Source: Spirometra erinaceieuropaei (lineage: Eukaryota > Platyhelminthes > Cestoda > Diphyllobothriidea > Diphyllobothriidae). From it: a DNA stretch of 64,000 nucleotides. The notes beneath the pieces are model-generated. The model saw only the letters and a list, made by a program, of their open reading frames with translations, ran no database searches and had not been told where the DNA came from. This document shows, piece by piece, positions 10,451 to 20,639 of this stretch. The stretch is from contig CACRXP010001130.1 in the NCBI GenBank assembly GCA_902702965.1, positions 74,890 to 138,889 of the forward strand, in the 5' to 3' direction. Numbering within the stretch: the first letter of the stretch is position 1; every line of letters begins with the position of its first letter. A program made the position numbers and the translations under genes.

Positions 10451-11504
10451 GGAAACTGAGTCCACACACAGCAAACTTCGAGGATGCTCTCTAAACATCC
10501 GAAAACGCAGGCGGTGGTCTGCGACGACCGCTTAAAACAAAGCACTCCCCTCAACGCGGTCAAGAAATTTCGGAGAACCGTCTGACGTTGTGCACAAACG
10601 CTGACATTGTAGGGAAGGAGTTAAAATCCCCCAAAAGATGACACGCGCAAACTAGCAAGAACAGACCCGGGCTACGAACACAATGACTCGGTTGTCACAG
10701 CTAGGCTAGTTGGGGCCTGGATCTCCGGGACAACGATGGTGAAACTTAAAGTCTATTAACAGGTGCCTCGTGGCTCAACCTCTGAGTTGGTTAGGACGAC
10801 TTCGAGAGGACCTAATCCTCCCCTTCCGATAGACTTAACGGGAGCACATCATTTCAAAAACCCCAAAATTCCAGCTGCTAACCCAGTTTGTCTAACCAGG
10901 ATATCCATGGATGACGTGCCGTGGGACGGCATTCAACGAAGTCTCCGCATACAATGAGCAGACTTAACGTCTGACGACGGTGCTCCAATCAATGGAACTA
11001 CTTTCGACTGACAGGGTCAAGCTTTTAAACTTCGGTGGACATAATTTCGGTATGCACCTGCCGGTTGACACTTCACCCGAACTAGCTTAACATATAAACC
11101 CTCTGCAGACCAATAAATAGGCAGAAGCGACCGCAATTTCCCGCCGAAAGGTCAATCTGTGGGCTCGCAATAAAATGACGCTGCAATGCGCATGGCAAGA
11201 AAGATATATATTTATAAAAACGAGTGCTGGCTTTAAGATGAGATGCCACTAGTAGTACTGTTTATGACAATTGCTTTTTCCGAATGAAAGGGGAGTTTCT
11301 CAGAGGGTCTGTAACAGTAACTGGTACCTGCTGTCATCCAAGGGGTGACTCAATTTCACTTCGTGCTTGGCGATAAGAACCCGGTTGCGGTTATATAGAA
11401 AAGAAGGAATGCCAACAATAGGACCCAACAATGAATCGCTGGTCCAGCAACGAAGGCATTGTGGAGTATCGACTTTGAGTCATGAGTAGTGCACTAACAG
11501 TTCA
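10451..11504. other. Left-arm 5' flank of PIAS, inverted homologue of 32,800-33,488
   Basis: From about 10,770 this stretch is the reverse complement, with divergence, of the right arm. For example AGATGAGATGCCACTAGTAG pairs with CTACTAGTGGACATCTCATC at 33,023, and the CTGCTGTCATCC block pairs with 32,940. No ORF is supported. It may include the shared promoter-proximal region of the duplicated gene. Confidence 0.7.
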
Positions 11505-11890
11505 ACCATCGTGAGCGATGATGTCCACCGTGTGTCCAACCATTTAGTGGGTGTTAGTCTGAATTAGTCTATTGTGATAGCAGACCTACGCAGCATCTGC
11601 CGCGCTCTCCTCCCTCACCCACCTGAACCTGGTAGTAAGACAGAGTCGGAACGACTAGTTGCGAGATCGAACGCAGTTAAACAGCCAGTCAACGCGTGCC
11701 ACACATGATTTGGACCGTGTACGATGGAACAGGCTTTTACAGCAACAAAGGGAGTTACTCAAATGCCTACTGGGCAGGAGTACCATAAAGGCCACAATCA
11801 AAAGGAGCCATCACACCCGAACTCTGAGTCCTGACAGGGCCAAGTTATTCCGTCAAGTCACAGCGTTTGGCGCGTCCTGATAGTTCCAAC
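11505..11890 (-). repeat. Interspersed repeat, family R, copy 1
   Basis: It contains the family landmarks GATGATGTCCACCGTGTG, GACAGAGTC, ACCATAAAGG, AAGTTATTCCGTCA and GCGCGTCCTGATAG. These occur in the same order in the copy at 60,660-61,170. Its head (to about 11,610) is also present in the right arm at 32,660-32,800. The rest is missing there. Confidence 0.65.
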
Positions 11891-12029
11891 GCAGGTCATG
11901 CTGTACGTACTGAGGTATGTGCCGAAGTGCCTTGTGGATGGTGTTCCCGTAGTCGATCTCACTCCCTCCCTCACTCATGCACTGATCTGCTATCTTAGCC
12001 GGTCAGCTACTTGATGCGAAAACTGGGCG

Positions 12030-13225
12030 TAGGCGGTTGGCGCGGTGTGAATCTGCGCCTGGACGTGCAATAACACTCCCACTGATTCTGCGTGGCCTGG
12101 CCAACGTGTGCCGTGTCGCTGCATTCTACTCCGTCCATTGTGAGTCCCTGTGTTGGGTAATGGAACTAAATTGTGTATCGGAAAAAATCATAGCCATGAT
12201 CAGGACCAACTATCGCCCCATCACTGCGCGAGTTCTGATCCATAACAATTTCTTTCAACCGTTCGATATCCGATCTGACGTTCAGTAAGGTTGTGTTATG
12301 TCGTCCACCCTGTCCAAATGCGCCAATGACCGAATTCTCGGAAGGGTCCTACACGATTCTGACGGTGTCACATTTGCCCCCGGACGTCGGCTGATGGATA
12401 TCGACTACGCTGACGACATCGCCTGTCAGCTCCAAGTTTTGGTGATATGCAGCCTGTGGTGTCACAGATGAATGAAGTCGCGAAATCCGCGGCCTATCCA
12501 CGAAAGCTAGGAAGTGTTTTCAAGCTGCATCTCTGACCAGTAGAAGGCGCTTCTCGAGTTTAATGGTTGCCAACTTGAAGAAGTAGACTGCTCCAAATAC
12601 CTCGGGGTGAAGCTGCTGCCCAATAGACAGAGTAAGGACGATATTGTCTTCCAAGTCGATGCTGCTCGCTGAATTCTCTATAACCTTCGGAAGTGTCTAC
12701 GGACCAACGCAACATCTGCATCGACACAATGATTCAGGCGTACCGTACAGTAATCCGGTCAGCCCTTCTCTACGGTTGTGACAGCTGGGCTGTGCGCGTG
12801 AAAGATGATCGAAAACTAGAGGTACTTAATCACCGCTGCTTGAGGACCATCCTTTGGGTGAAGTACACCAACTTTTTCCCAAATCAGACAGTCCACACTC
12901 GCTGTGATAACAGAGCGAGGATATACCAGGTCAGCCAATGCAAGATGGCTGAGGTGGCTTAAGCACGTCCCTCGTCGTCCGCCCCACGAACTTTGTGCTG
13001 GCGCCCGCGATTCGGCGCTGTTGCCCACTTGAAGGCCTTGGAGAGGTCAACTCAAAATCTGGCTCGACACGATTGGCCGATATAGGGAATCGGTGATTCG
13101 ACTGTCTGTATTCGGTCTCCGTCGCTGGGGAAGAGAGTGGGCTGAGCTGGCCAGATCTGCAATCACCAATCGTCACGCGTGAAGAGGTACACTCCATGAC
13201 ATCATCAAGACTAGCTAGATTGGTG
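12030..13225 (+). pseudogene. Decayed RTE-like LINE, 3' half
   Basis: Broken frames read: GCVMSSTLSKCAND (the QGCVLSPxLF block), LMDIDYADDIACQL (RT catalytic YADD), GCQLEEVDCSKYLGVKLLPN, SALLYGCDSWAVRVKDD, KLEVLNHRCLRTIL, WLKHVPRRPPHELC, and GREWAELARSAITNRHA. This is the C-terminal half of a flatworm-type non-LTR reverse transcriptase. Stops and shifts are numerous, although YADD is kept. It lies in a 2.2-kb left-arm stretch that has no counterpart in the right arm. Confidence 0.85.
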
Positions 13226-13329
13226 CGGGGCAGCGGACGACAAATGCAGACTACCGGCCCACGTATGCCACAAAGAACGGGGGTCCTGACTCCATACGTA
13301 TAAAGCTTTATTCAGTGTTTGGGATGTCA

Positions 13330-13480
13330 CATAACCAACAATGTAATACGGGCTAAACCATGAGGGGCCCTTGTAGCTTGGACTTAAGTCCTGAAGAGGA
13401 CCGATTATTCCGTTGGTCGGCAGCCTTTTAAGGCACGACTTTCAGCGCACCGTGATAGGTTCAAACAGGCCAAACAGACT
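13330..13480 (-). repeat. Family R tail fragment
   Basis: AGTCCTGAAGAGGACCGATT, then ATTCCGTTGG and ACGACTTTCAGCGCACCG, resemble the tail of family R at 11,820-11,890 and 61,110-61,160. Together with copy 1 it brackets the LINE fragment. Confidence 0.5.
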
Positions 13481-13784
13481 ATCTGCTTCCTTTTCCTATC
13501 AAGTCAGTGATGGACTTTGGTAAGTCCGGCGTTTCTGTCTAAGGATGAAGGCCCGTTAACAGACGATAATCATGAATTCTCTTGCCACCACACTGCTTTA
13601 GGTTCGTTTCTCACGTCAATTTGGCGGCACGCGTACCGCTGTAAGGAGAAAGATACGCAGTGGGCTAACTGGAGATCTCAGGAATCGGCTCAACTTTGCT
13701 GGCGACAAAGGGAAACGAAGTGTCTGTGTAACTCGCAGGTAAAAGGCAGTCGAATGTAAGTCTATAGGCCATCTGGCCGATTTT

Positions 13785-14230
13785 TTCCACATGCGGAAGG
13801 CCGGAAGAAGTCACAAAAGGGATGATTTCGTTGGTGCGGTGCGAACGGCCTCCAAGGTTGCCAGCAACGTGCTCACCAACCGACGCAAACAAGTGGAATG
13901 GCTTCTAATATACCGAAGTTCACTTATGAATAAAGAGGTTATGTTTATCAGACTCTAACTTAAAAGCGGTGCGGGTAAAAGGGGAATGATGAGTGCGACT
14001 TCGCGATATCCTGGACAGGGTCCACACGAAGTGCTGGGGAGACTCCTTCAAACGCGCATCAATGTGACACGAATAAACCAGCATAATGCAGCCTAGGCGC
14101 AGATATGCAGGCATATATGCCTGTATATACAGCTGGCATAACCAGGCCGGAATCACACTAACGTAGGCATGGACACACTGGAATCCCTTCACCATTTTGT
14201 TACTAGGGCAAGGAAATCTCGTGTTTCAGG
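13785..14230. repeat. Inner end of left arm of the inverted duplication
   Basis: Reverse-complement homology to 32,190-32,660 is clear. Examples are CCAAGGTTGCCAGCAACGTG pairing with CACGTTGCTGGCAACCTTGG, and ACACGAAGTGCTGGGGAG pairing with CTCCCCGGCACTTCGTGTG. Similarity fades near 14,230, which I take as the inner boundary. A perfect 16-bp palindrome, CAGGCATATATGCCTG, lies at 14,108-14,123. Confidence 0.8.
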
Positions 14231-14966
14231 AAACAGAAATTTGGCGCGAAAGCTACACTGAAGGAAACGCAGTTCAACTCCACAACAGAGCAGTTTGGAT
14301 ATTTCAGTAGGATGACCCGCACTACTCCAGCTAAGTGCAATCCAGCTAACTCATTTACATTAATGGGGATTGGCTAATCCCCTTAATAGCGGACAACCAG
14401 CAAAAGGCCTAGTGAGCAACAACCTACTATTTACCGGACAGTCATTCGTAAGGCGCCAAATCCTGGCCACATGTTTGTTTTAATGTTTTCCAATACTCCT
14501 TCCGAGTTCCTGTATTCTGGTTTCTCTTGAAGTGTCCGTGAGGGAAGGTCAAGCGGCCTTGAGTATAGAGAGACTATACAGCTCAGTTTTAGGAAAACCG
14601 GTAGGACAAGTTGAACAGAACGACCAGAGTTATCCTTTTTCTATGCCAGCCTCGCTGAGGGCGTAACAATACTTCCCTCCTTTGGAGTTTTCTTAGAATA
14701 AACTTCTGTGCATCGATAATCCTGCCGTTATCTTTCATGTGGACTGTTCAACTAGGCTGAATGCAACTATTATGAAAACTACCTCAGAACCAGACTAACG
14801 AACGTGAACACAGGAGACGACCAGGACTCGCGTTCACACGATAAGGAGAATTATAGTCAGAGCTAGGCTCCGAGCTACGTTGGTGGCAGCATCCACAAAG
14901 GACTCATCCAGCCCAAGAGGGTCATCAGCGACAGCCAACTGTATCATTTCCTCAGTCATTTCAATT
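14231..14966. other. Spacer, nothing recognised
   Basis: No frame with a recognisable domain, no tRNA or simple repeat. Start of the non-duplicated spacer. Confidence 0.5.
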
Positions 14967-15899
14967 CCCTGCCAGCACCAGCCCCGCCTAACCCCCTCAA
15001 AAATGACGGGCTAGAGGGGGCTATGAAGGGGCTTGGAGGGTCTGTGGAAGGGGCTGTGGAGGGGTATTCTACGCGACAGCCCCGCCTGACCCCATATTTC
15101 CGCCCACTTTTGGCACCCCTTTAAAAAATCGACCTGTATGTTGAGTCCCCTGAGCCGCACACTCATAATACCTACCGGCAGAAGTTTTAGAGCTTAGTAT
15201 AGGCATTTCTCGTTCGGGTGATTGATTGCCAACTGCTATCGACGTTGAGGGAACCTCAGACTCAGGCTCTTCAGTGGCCTCATAGTATGCCTTCGTCTGG
15301 CGCTTAATGCGCTTGTATATGGTCACTCGGTGATAGCCACAGTAATTACGCTTCATAATTGCTTTGGATATTCAATAAAAAACGATAAACAATTTGTATA
15401 AGTATAACACCAAAGCTAAATAGTACACACATAGACAAACAAGTCGACTACTTGAACTGGCTGGTGAGTAAATGCCAAAACATTTGGCATAAGATACATA
15501 AATTAACTAAGGCAGTTATCAAGAGCATGAAAACAGTATTAGTTGGCGCACGATATTATCCGTGAGCCGTGGGCGTAAACGAATGCTTATATACCTCACT
15601 TCATAAGGCCTATGACGTACTGATGATCGGTAACGACCGTAAAACAGCTGTCTGCGTCTGGCCTGTTGCACTCTTAGCGAGCTGCTCATGTGTTATATGT
15701 GGAATGCTTTTTTCCATTATTTATAAGCCACTTTTGATAAATTAGCTCATTATAATGCCAAAGAAAGTGCAATGAGTGGTGCTTTTGAAACACAACTTTC
15801 GAAGCAAATACTCTTTAAAATGCTTTAATTCAGAGGGGGTTCCGGCCCCACCCAACCCCTTCCCAGCCCTATCTATGAAGGAGCCATGTGCTGGCAGGG
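14967..15899 (-). mobile_element. Candidate DNA transposon with 12-bp TIRs and GC-rich ends
   Basis: CCCTGCCAGCAC at 14,967-14,978 is perfectly inverted at 15,888-15,899. Both subterminal zones are GC-rich and highly strand-biased. Inside, a minus-strand frame (15,356-15,069) starts MKRNYCGYHRVTIYKRIKRQ and is basic at its N terminus. It has no domain I can name. A second minus frame (15,993-15,742) overlaps the other end. Flanks AATT and TTAT are not a clean duplication. It may be a non-autonomous element; the class is unknown. Confidence 0.45.
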
Positions 15900-16190
15900 T
15901 TATTTGACGGTGCAGAACATTTCGCTGAATAGCTAGATTTACTGAACCTATATTTGGAAGAAGGTCCGTAGGCAGACGAAGGTCGGGTGGCATTAAATAC
16001 CTAGCCAGCTGAAGCTAGGACAGGCTCTCAGTGTCCGCTCATCGAGCAGTGTTCTGTATACGGTACTGTGTAGCCAGCTACGACAGCCGTTCTCGCCGCG
16101 ACAATCCGTCGGCCAGACTATTGAGAAACTTCTTAGCCCAGGCAACAACCACAAGAAATGCCTTGGAAGTTCGCGGAACAGCTGTTAAAA
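15900..16190. other. Spacer, nothing recognised
   Basis: No supported feature between the 12-bp-TIR element and the gag relic. Confidence 0.4.
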
Positions 16191-16194
16191 CTAT

Positions 16195-16350
16195 TGCACC
16201 TTTCTAGCCGCTGATACCGAAGATGTGGTCCTGTGTCATTTCACAAAAGTGCTGGCGTCGCGCATCCTGGCGGACTCGATAATGATATAGCCCCCGGTCA
16301 ATCTGAAGCGCGATTGACCAGTCGACGTGTTCACACAAGTTGAAAGAACT
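16195..16350 (+). pseudogene. Gypsy gag relic
   Basis: Reads ADTEDVVLCHFTKVLASRIL followed by ADSIMI, a stop, and a piece ending in VFTQVER. The complete gag at 23.2 kb has AADAEEVTLHHFIKGLSSRT, then LADSLLL and RFIEVER. The order and spacing match, so this is a second, decayed copy of the same Gypsy family. Confidence 0.75.
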
Positions 16351-16557
16351 AGGGCTTGCTCTCCGTGCCCTTGGATCCTAACCCCTCATATGGTGTTATG
16401 TTCCTGAGTTCAAAAGGGACTGATAGTGCCCGAGGGGCGCTACAATAAACCTATTCTATTCTATACGATATCTGCCTAAATAACCCTAACCTCTATTTTC
16501 TGATTTATAGGGAGTTGTGCGGAGACTTGATACAAGCTTTCAGTATAGCAGTAATAA
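16351..16557. other. Spacer with repeat tail
   Basis: Contains GAGGGGCGCTACAATAAACC, which looks like a retroelement 3' tail with a polyadenylation signal. It ends at the (TAA)n tract that starts the next element. Confidence 0.35.
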
Positions 16558-17220
16558 TAATAATAATAATTTTATTTGACGACAGTTTACAGGCATTGTC
16601 AGGTAAGCGTTAAGCACAAATCTGGCCAGCAGTGAAAAGAACTCCTATAGAAAAGGAACAAAAATATAGTTGATGGTGGTTTCCATGGTTTGGAGTGTTC
16701 AGGAGAAAAAAACTGCTGGCGGCAAACTTTCGACCGTCAAGAAGGGAGGGGCTGCACGGTATCGGATATTATCAGTCGCCAATTTCTTTCATGAAGTTGG
16801 GGCTAGTCCAAACAAAACCGCCGAAGAACAACTGTCGCTGTTGGCCAAAAAATTGGCTCTGGTGAGACCGGCCTTAGTGGTCAGAGACCACAAAAGTCAT
16901 CACTACGGTTGAGTCGATCAGTGGATTCAGCACCCAAAATTTGTGAGAGCTTTCCACAAACTCTCGACCGTCAAGAAGGGGAGGGGGTGCACGGTATCGG
17001 AGATTATCAGGCGCCAATTCATTTTATGAAGTTGGGGATAGTCAAAATAGAGGCACCGAAGAACGGCTGTCGCTGACGGCCAAAGAAACTGTCCCTGGTG
17101 AGACCGGCCATAGTGTTCAGAGACCACAAACGCCATCGCTACGGTACAGTCGATCAGTGGATTCAGCAACCAAAATTTGTGGGAGCTTTTCTGAATGCAA
17201 AAATCGAGTAATAGTTCTCT
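16558..17220 (-). mobile_element. LINE 3' end with duplicated 3' UTR unit
   Basis: A minus-strand 3' terminus of the LINE family found complete at 25.35-29.23 kb. It shares CCGTCAAGAAGGG, GCACGGTATCGG, GAGACCGGCC and ACAGTCGATCAGTGGATTCA, in inverted orientation. A (TAA)n tail at 16,549-16,572 marks the end. A roughly 235-bp unit is present twice in tandem (about 16,725-16,958 and 16,960-17,195). The 29-kb copy has it once. No coding sequence remains. Confidence 0.8.
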
Positions 17221-18621
17221 TAAATAAAGGATAATTTTGCAGAGTTTTCACATTCCTGTGTAGTTAATTCCCAATAGCAATTGCATTTACAGTGCATAGC
17301 TCGGATGGCGCAATCTGGTGTGGTGAATTTTTCTAAATCGCGACAACGAATAACATCTCCATTAGTAGTCGATATCATAATAATAAGAATTTTCATTAAA
17401 GACCCGTGGGGGCCCGTCCGTACAAAGTGAAAATAACTTTCACATGAAGTTCAGAATTTTAGAACAGCTATACAGAATCCATACAATACTTATTTCATAG
17501 TGATTAATTGAGTAGTATGTTACGAAGAATGGTGGGCGAGCAGTGAGAAAAAACTCCTAGCATATAAACAAAATGCGTATGAATGGATCAACACTATAGG
17601 AGAAAAAAACTCTCGATCCTGAATCTATAAAAAGCAGGCAGGACCGGCCTGTATGTGGCAGTATATAACGGATTTCATGAAGGGGTAAGTAGGTGGGTCC
17701 GGCAGGACTGACCTCTGTGTGGTATTGAGTAAAAGGTTCGAAACGGGCATCATCAAGGCAGAATTCATATGTCGGATAAGGCCATTCATGTCAAAGTGGC
17801 GAATAGGAAACCAGACTCGAGGCGATAGGAACCAAGATGCGATCGGTTACGGTCAGCCGAGTCCTGCCGAGGAGGGGGCAAGGCAGATGCGACCAGACTA
17901 CTAGCATATGGCGAATACAGAGGGTTCCGACAAGAGCGTCGATAAAGCGCATTCTGTGAATGGCACGATGCATGAGCTCAAAAATCTGAAAAATTAACTT
18001 TTCTGACGAGGTATCCGAGGAAGCCATAGTGCACACAAAAGAAGGAAATGTGAGCGGATACGCAAGCTTAATGGCGGCGTCCCAAATTTCCGGTGGCCTT
18101 TTCTCGGTGTCATAGAGAAGGTTGTCTGCGAAGGATGAGGAAACTAAAAGTGCAATCGAGCCAGTATTCAGATAAAGGTGCAGCCTCATCTTTAAGGTGT
18201 GCAGACAACCTGAAGATATTATATGCATTGGAAGGTTATTCCTGAGGAAAGTATGCCTGGAAGCGAAAAAAGAGAGCATTCAGAAGTGGAGTAAGAGGGA
18301 GGAGGCATAACCATAGAAGAATCGTGGAGACTGTATGGTCGAGTATTAGGAGTATGTGCTAAAATCCGAGGAAGTCTTGGGCTGTCATTAATGCCTAAGA
18401 GGAGACAGAAGCCTGCCTCAAGTCTATAAATAAGCAAAGATTTTAGGTTAGTTAGCTGGCATCTAACTGAGTAGGAAATATTTGGATTTTCCGTACCTAA
18501 GAGTCTTCTAGTAAAATGTCTTTGAACATTTTCCATTTTTGATTGACTAGCCTCATTCACAAAACCAAAGAATGGGCAGCCATAACTCGAGAATGTGAAG
18601 TACAAATGTATGATAGAGTTT

Positions 18622-19026
18622 TCATTTTATTTCGGAAAGATAGAAATTGTGGGGAATAAAGTCACATATCTCGGCAGCTTTGACCGTAATTCTGTCAGCG
18701 TGTGACGAGAGATCAAGATTATTTGTGTGGCTTAAACCTAAATCCTTGATGATAGCACATTGAGTCCTAGATGTGCCTTGAAAGACCACAAGATTGGGTA
18801 ACCTATCAGTTCTAAAACACATAAAGCGACATTTAGACGGAGAGGATTCCATAAGCCATTTTAAGCTCCACGCTGAGAGAGCAAGCAAGTCGGCATTGAT
18901 TTGCTTCAGACAATGAAGGCTCGTTGATTTATTGAAGGAATTCACACAGTTGAGATCATCAGCATAACTAAATGATTGACAATGTTTAGCTGCCGACGAG
19001 ATATCATTTATGTAAAACAGGAACAA
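18622..19026 (-). pseudogene. Element B RT palm fragment with YADD
   Basis: FLFYINDISSAAKHCQS is followed by FSYADDLNCVN, the RT catalytic box. It continues with SAWSLKWLMESSPSKCRFM and IKDLGLSHTNNLDLSSHADR, a typical CR1/Jockey RT order. The preceding GS..QGS..GPLL block is disrupted at about 19,030-19,060. It resembles the RT at 28.0 kb but is clearly a different family. Confidence 0.85.
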
Positions 19027-19173
19027 AAGAGAACCTCAATCGGTACCTTGTAGCACACCACGTACAATAGGGCTTTCACTGGAAAGTGAAGATCCCACTA
19101 ATGGCTTTCGTTTACGATTAGACAGGTATGACTTGATTAAGTCTATTAGGGGACTGCGGATGCCCAGAGCTTC

Positions 19174-19500
19174 TTAATTAACCAAAAGTCTTTTATGTGG
19201 CACTTTATCAGGGACTTTACTAAGATCAAAATGAATAACGACGACAGATAGATGGTCATTACGAAGAGAAGTAAGTAGATTGCGAAACGACAGGTGACAT
19301 GTTTTACAAGAGCGATGGGGCAAATAGCCATGTTGGGAAGCGTTAATAACTTGATTGGCTATGCAAAAGCCGGTTATTTTCAAGGCGAAAACTTTTAAGA
19401 ATATTTTGGCGAGAGAAGGTGTTTTATGGACACCTCGATAGTTCTGAACATCAGAACAACAGCCAAACTTAAATATGGAATAATAATATAAGTTTTCCAA
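19174..19500 (-). pseudogene. Element B RT fingers/palm fragment
   Basis: NYRGVHKTPSLAKIF, ASQHGYLPHRSCKTCHLSF and VVIHFDLSKVPDKVPH correspond to RT motifs 1-3 of CR1/Jockey elements. The FDKVPH palm motif is altered to PDKVPH. Confidence 0.8.
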
Positions 19501-20225
19501 TAATCAGGAAAGGAGTCAATTACGATAAATACTGAAAAGATTTTGCTAAGCAGAGGAGGAAAATCTCTTAGCTGTTTTATAAGAGAGTTTGGAATATTGC
19601 CCGTACCTCCTGAAAGAGAGTTAGGAAGATGGTTTATCAGTTTTTGAATACTTTCAGGAGAAAATTAATGATGCTGAGAGATGCATCAGACAACGGAGGA
19701 AGTAAAGGGGTTGGGTCCGTTTCAATGGTGTAATGTTTGACAAAGAATGAATTTAACATTTCTGTTTAGCCTCACTCCTTTGTAAAGAAGGTCTCGTTGG
19801 AACTATGCAAAGGCGGAATGAGTTGGTGGGATTTAGCAGATGATCTTTGACGGAAGATCTGAACAACTGATTTAAAAGCATTCACGTCATTAATAGCAAA
19901 AGACACTCTACGCCTATTTCGCGCGAGCCTCATTTTGGAAGCTAATTCAAATATTTCAACGATTCTTAGGTGAATTGATAATGATCTCACGGAAGGACCT
20001 TTAAGCTGCCTTCGCAGCTTTTTAAGTCTGTTTTTAAGAAAATGTGGGACAGTAGAGGAACTGGCACTCGATTTAAACGTCTTCCATGGAATAAGGTCTA
20101 GAAGACCTTTTGTTACGTACTGTAAGAAATCGTGGAAAAATTTCATTCATTATTTGAAAAAATATTATGCCAGTCAAGACTTCTTGTAAAATTTTTTACT
20201 TATTCTTTCTTAATATTAGCAAAGT

Positions 20226-20249
20226 CAACAATGCAACGTTGCATTGTTG
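20226..20249. repeat. 24-bp perfect palindrome
   Basis: CAACAATGCAAC is followed immediately by its reverse complement GTTGCATTGTTG, with no spacer. It lies in the endonuclease-linker part of decayed element B. Confidence 0.9.
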
Positions 20250-20639
20250 GTTTTTCGGAATGGCAACTGGAAGGCGACAATGAATTAATGCATGATCACT
20301 GGCAAAATGATCATAATAGAAATCCATAGATAGAGGGAAGGCGCCATTAGTAAGAATTAAATCTAACACAGTATCCGGCGTGGGTGGTTAAATAGCGACC
20401 TAAAGAAAGAAATTAAGAGAAGGTAAAAACTGTGGAGAATATACTCCGTCACTGGGCAAGTTGAGTATTTCAACGCCTTCAAGGCACAAAGAAACAAACT
20501 GAGAAACGTGCTTATAGAGACGCACCGAGAATTTGAGAAGAATTTGCTACGAAATGCAATACAGAACACAGAATTACTCTAAAGCTACCTCCGACGTAGA
20601 ACAAGGAACATAATTCAAATCGCTTTAATAAGGACTAAC

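Larger units (their letters stand above)
17375..20590 (-). mobile_element. Decayed CR1/Jockey-type LINE (element B)
   Basis: On the minus strand, in order from the 5' end, broken frames show several domains. First is an endonuclease C terminus with DTVLDLILTNGAFPLS and SDHALIHCRLPF (about 20,560-20,230). Next is the linker PHFLKNRLKKLRRQLKG (20,146-19,772). Then RT fingers and palm with QHGYLPHRSCKTC and HFDLSKVPDKVPH (19,500-19,174). Then the RT catalytic SYADDLNCV (19,026-18,622), then thumb and C-terminal pieces (18,605-17,791). It ends in an ATTCTTATTATTATG-like tail near 17,375. The 5' part is missing. Frame shifts and stops between all pieces make it inactive. Confidence 0.85.
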
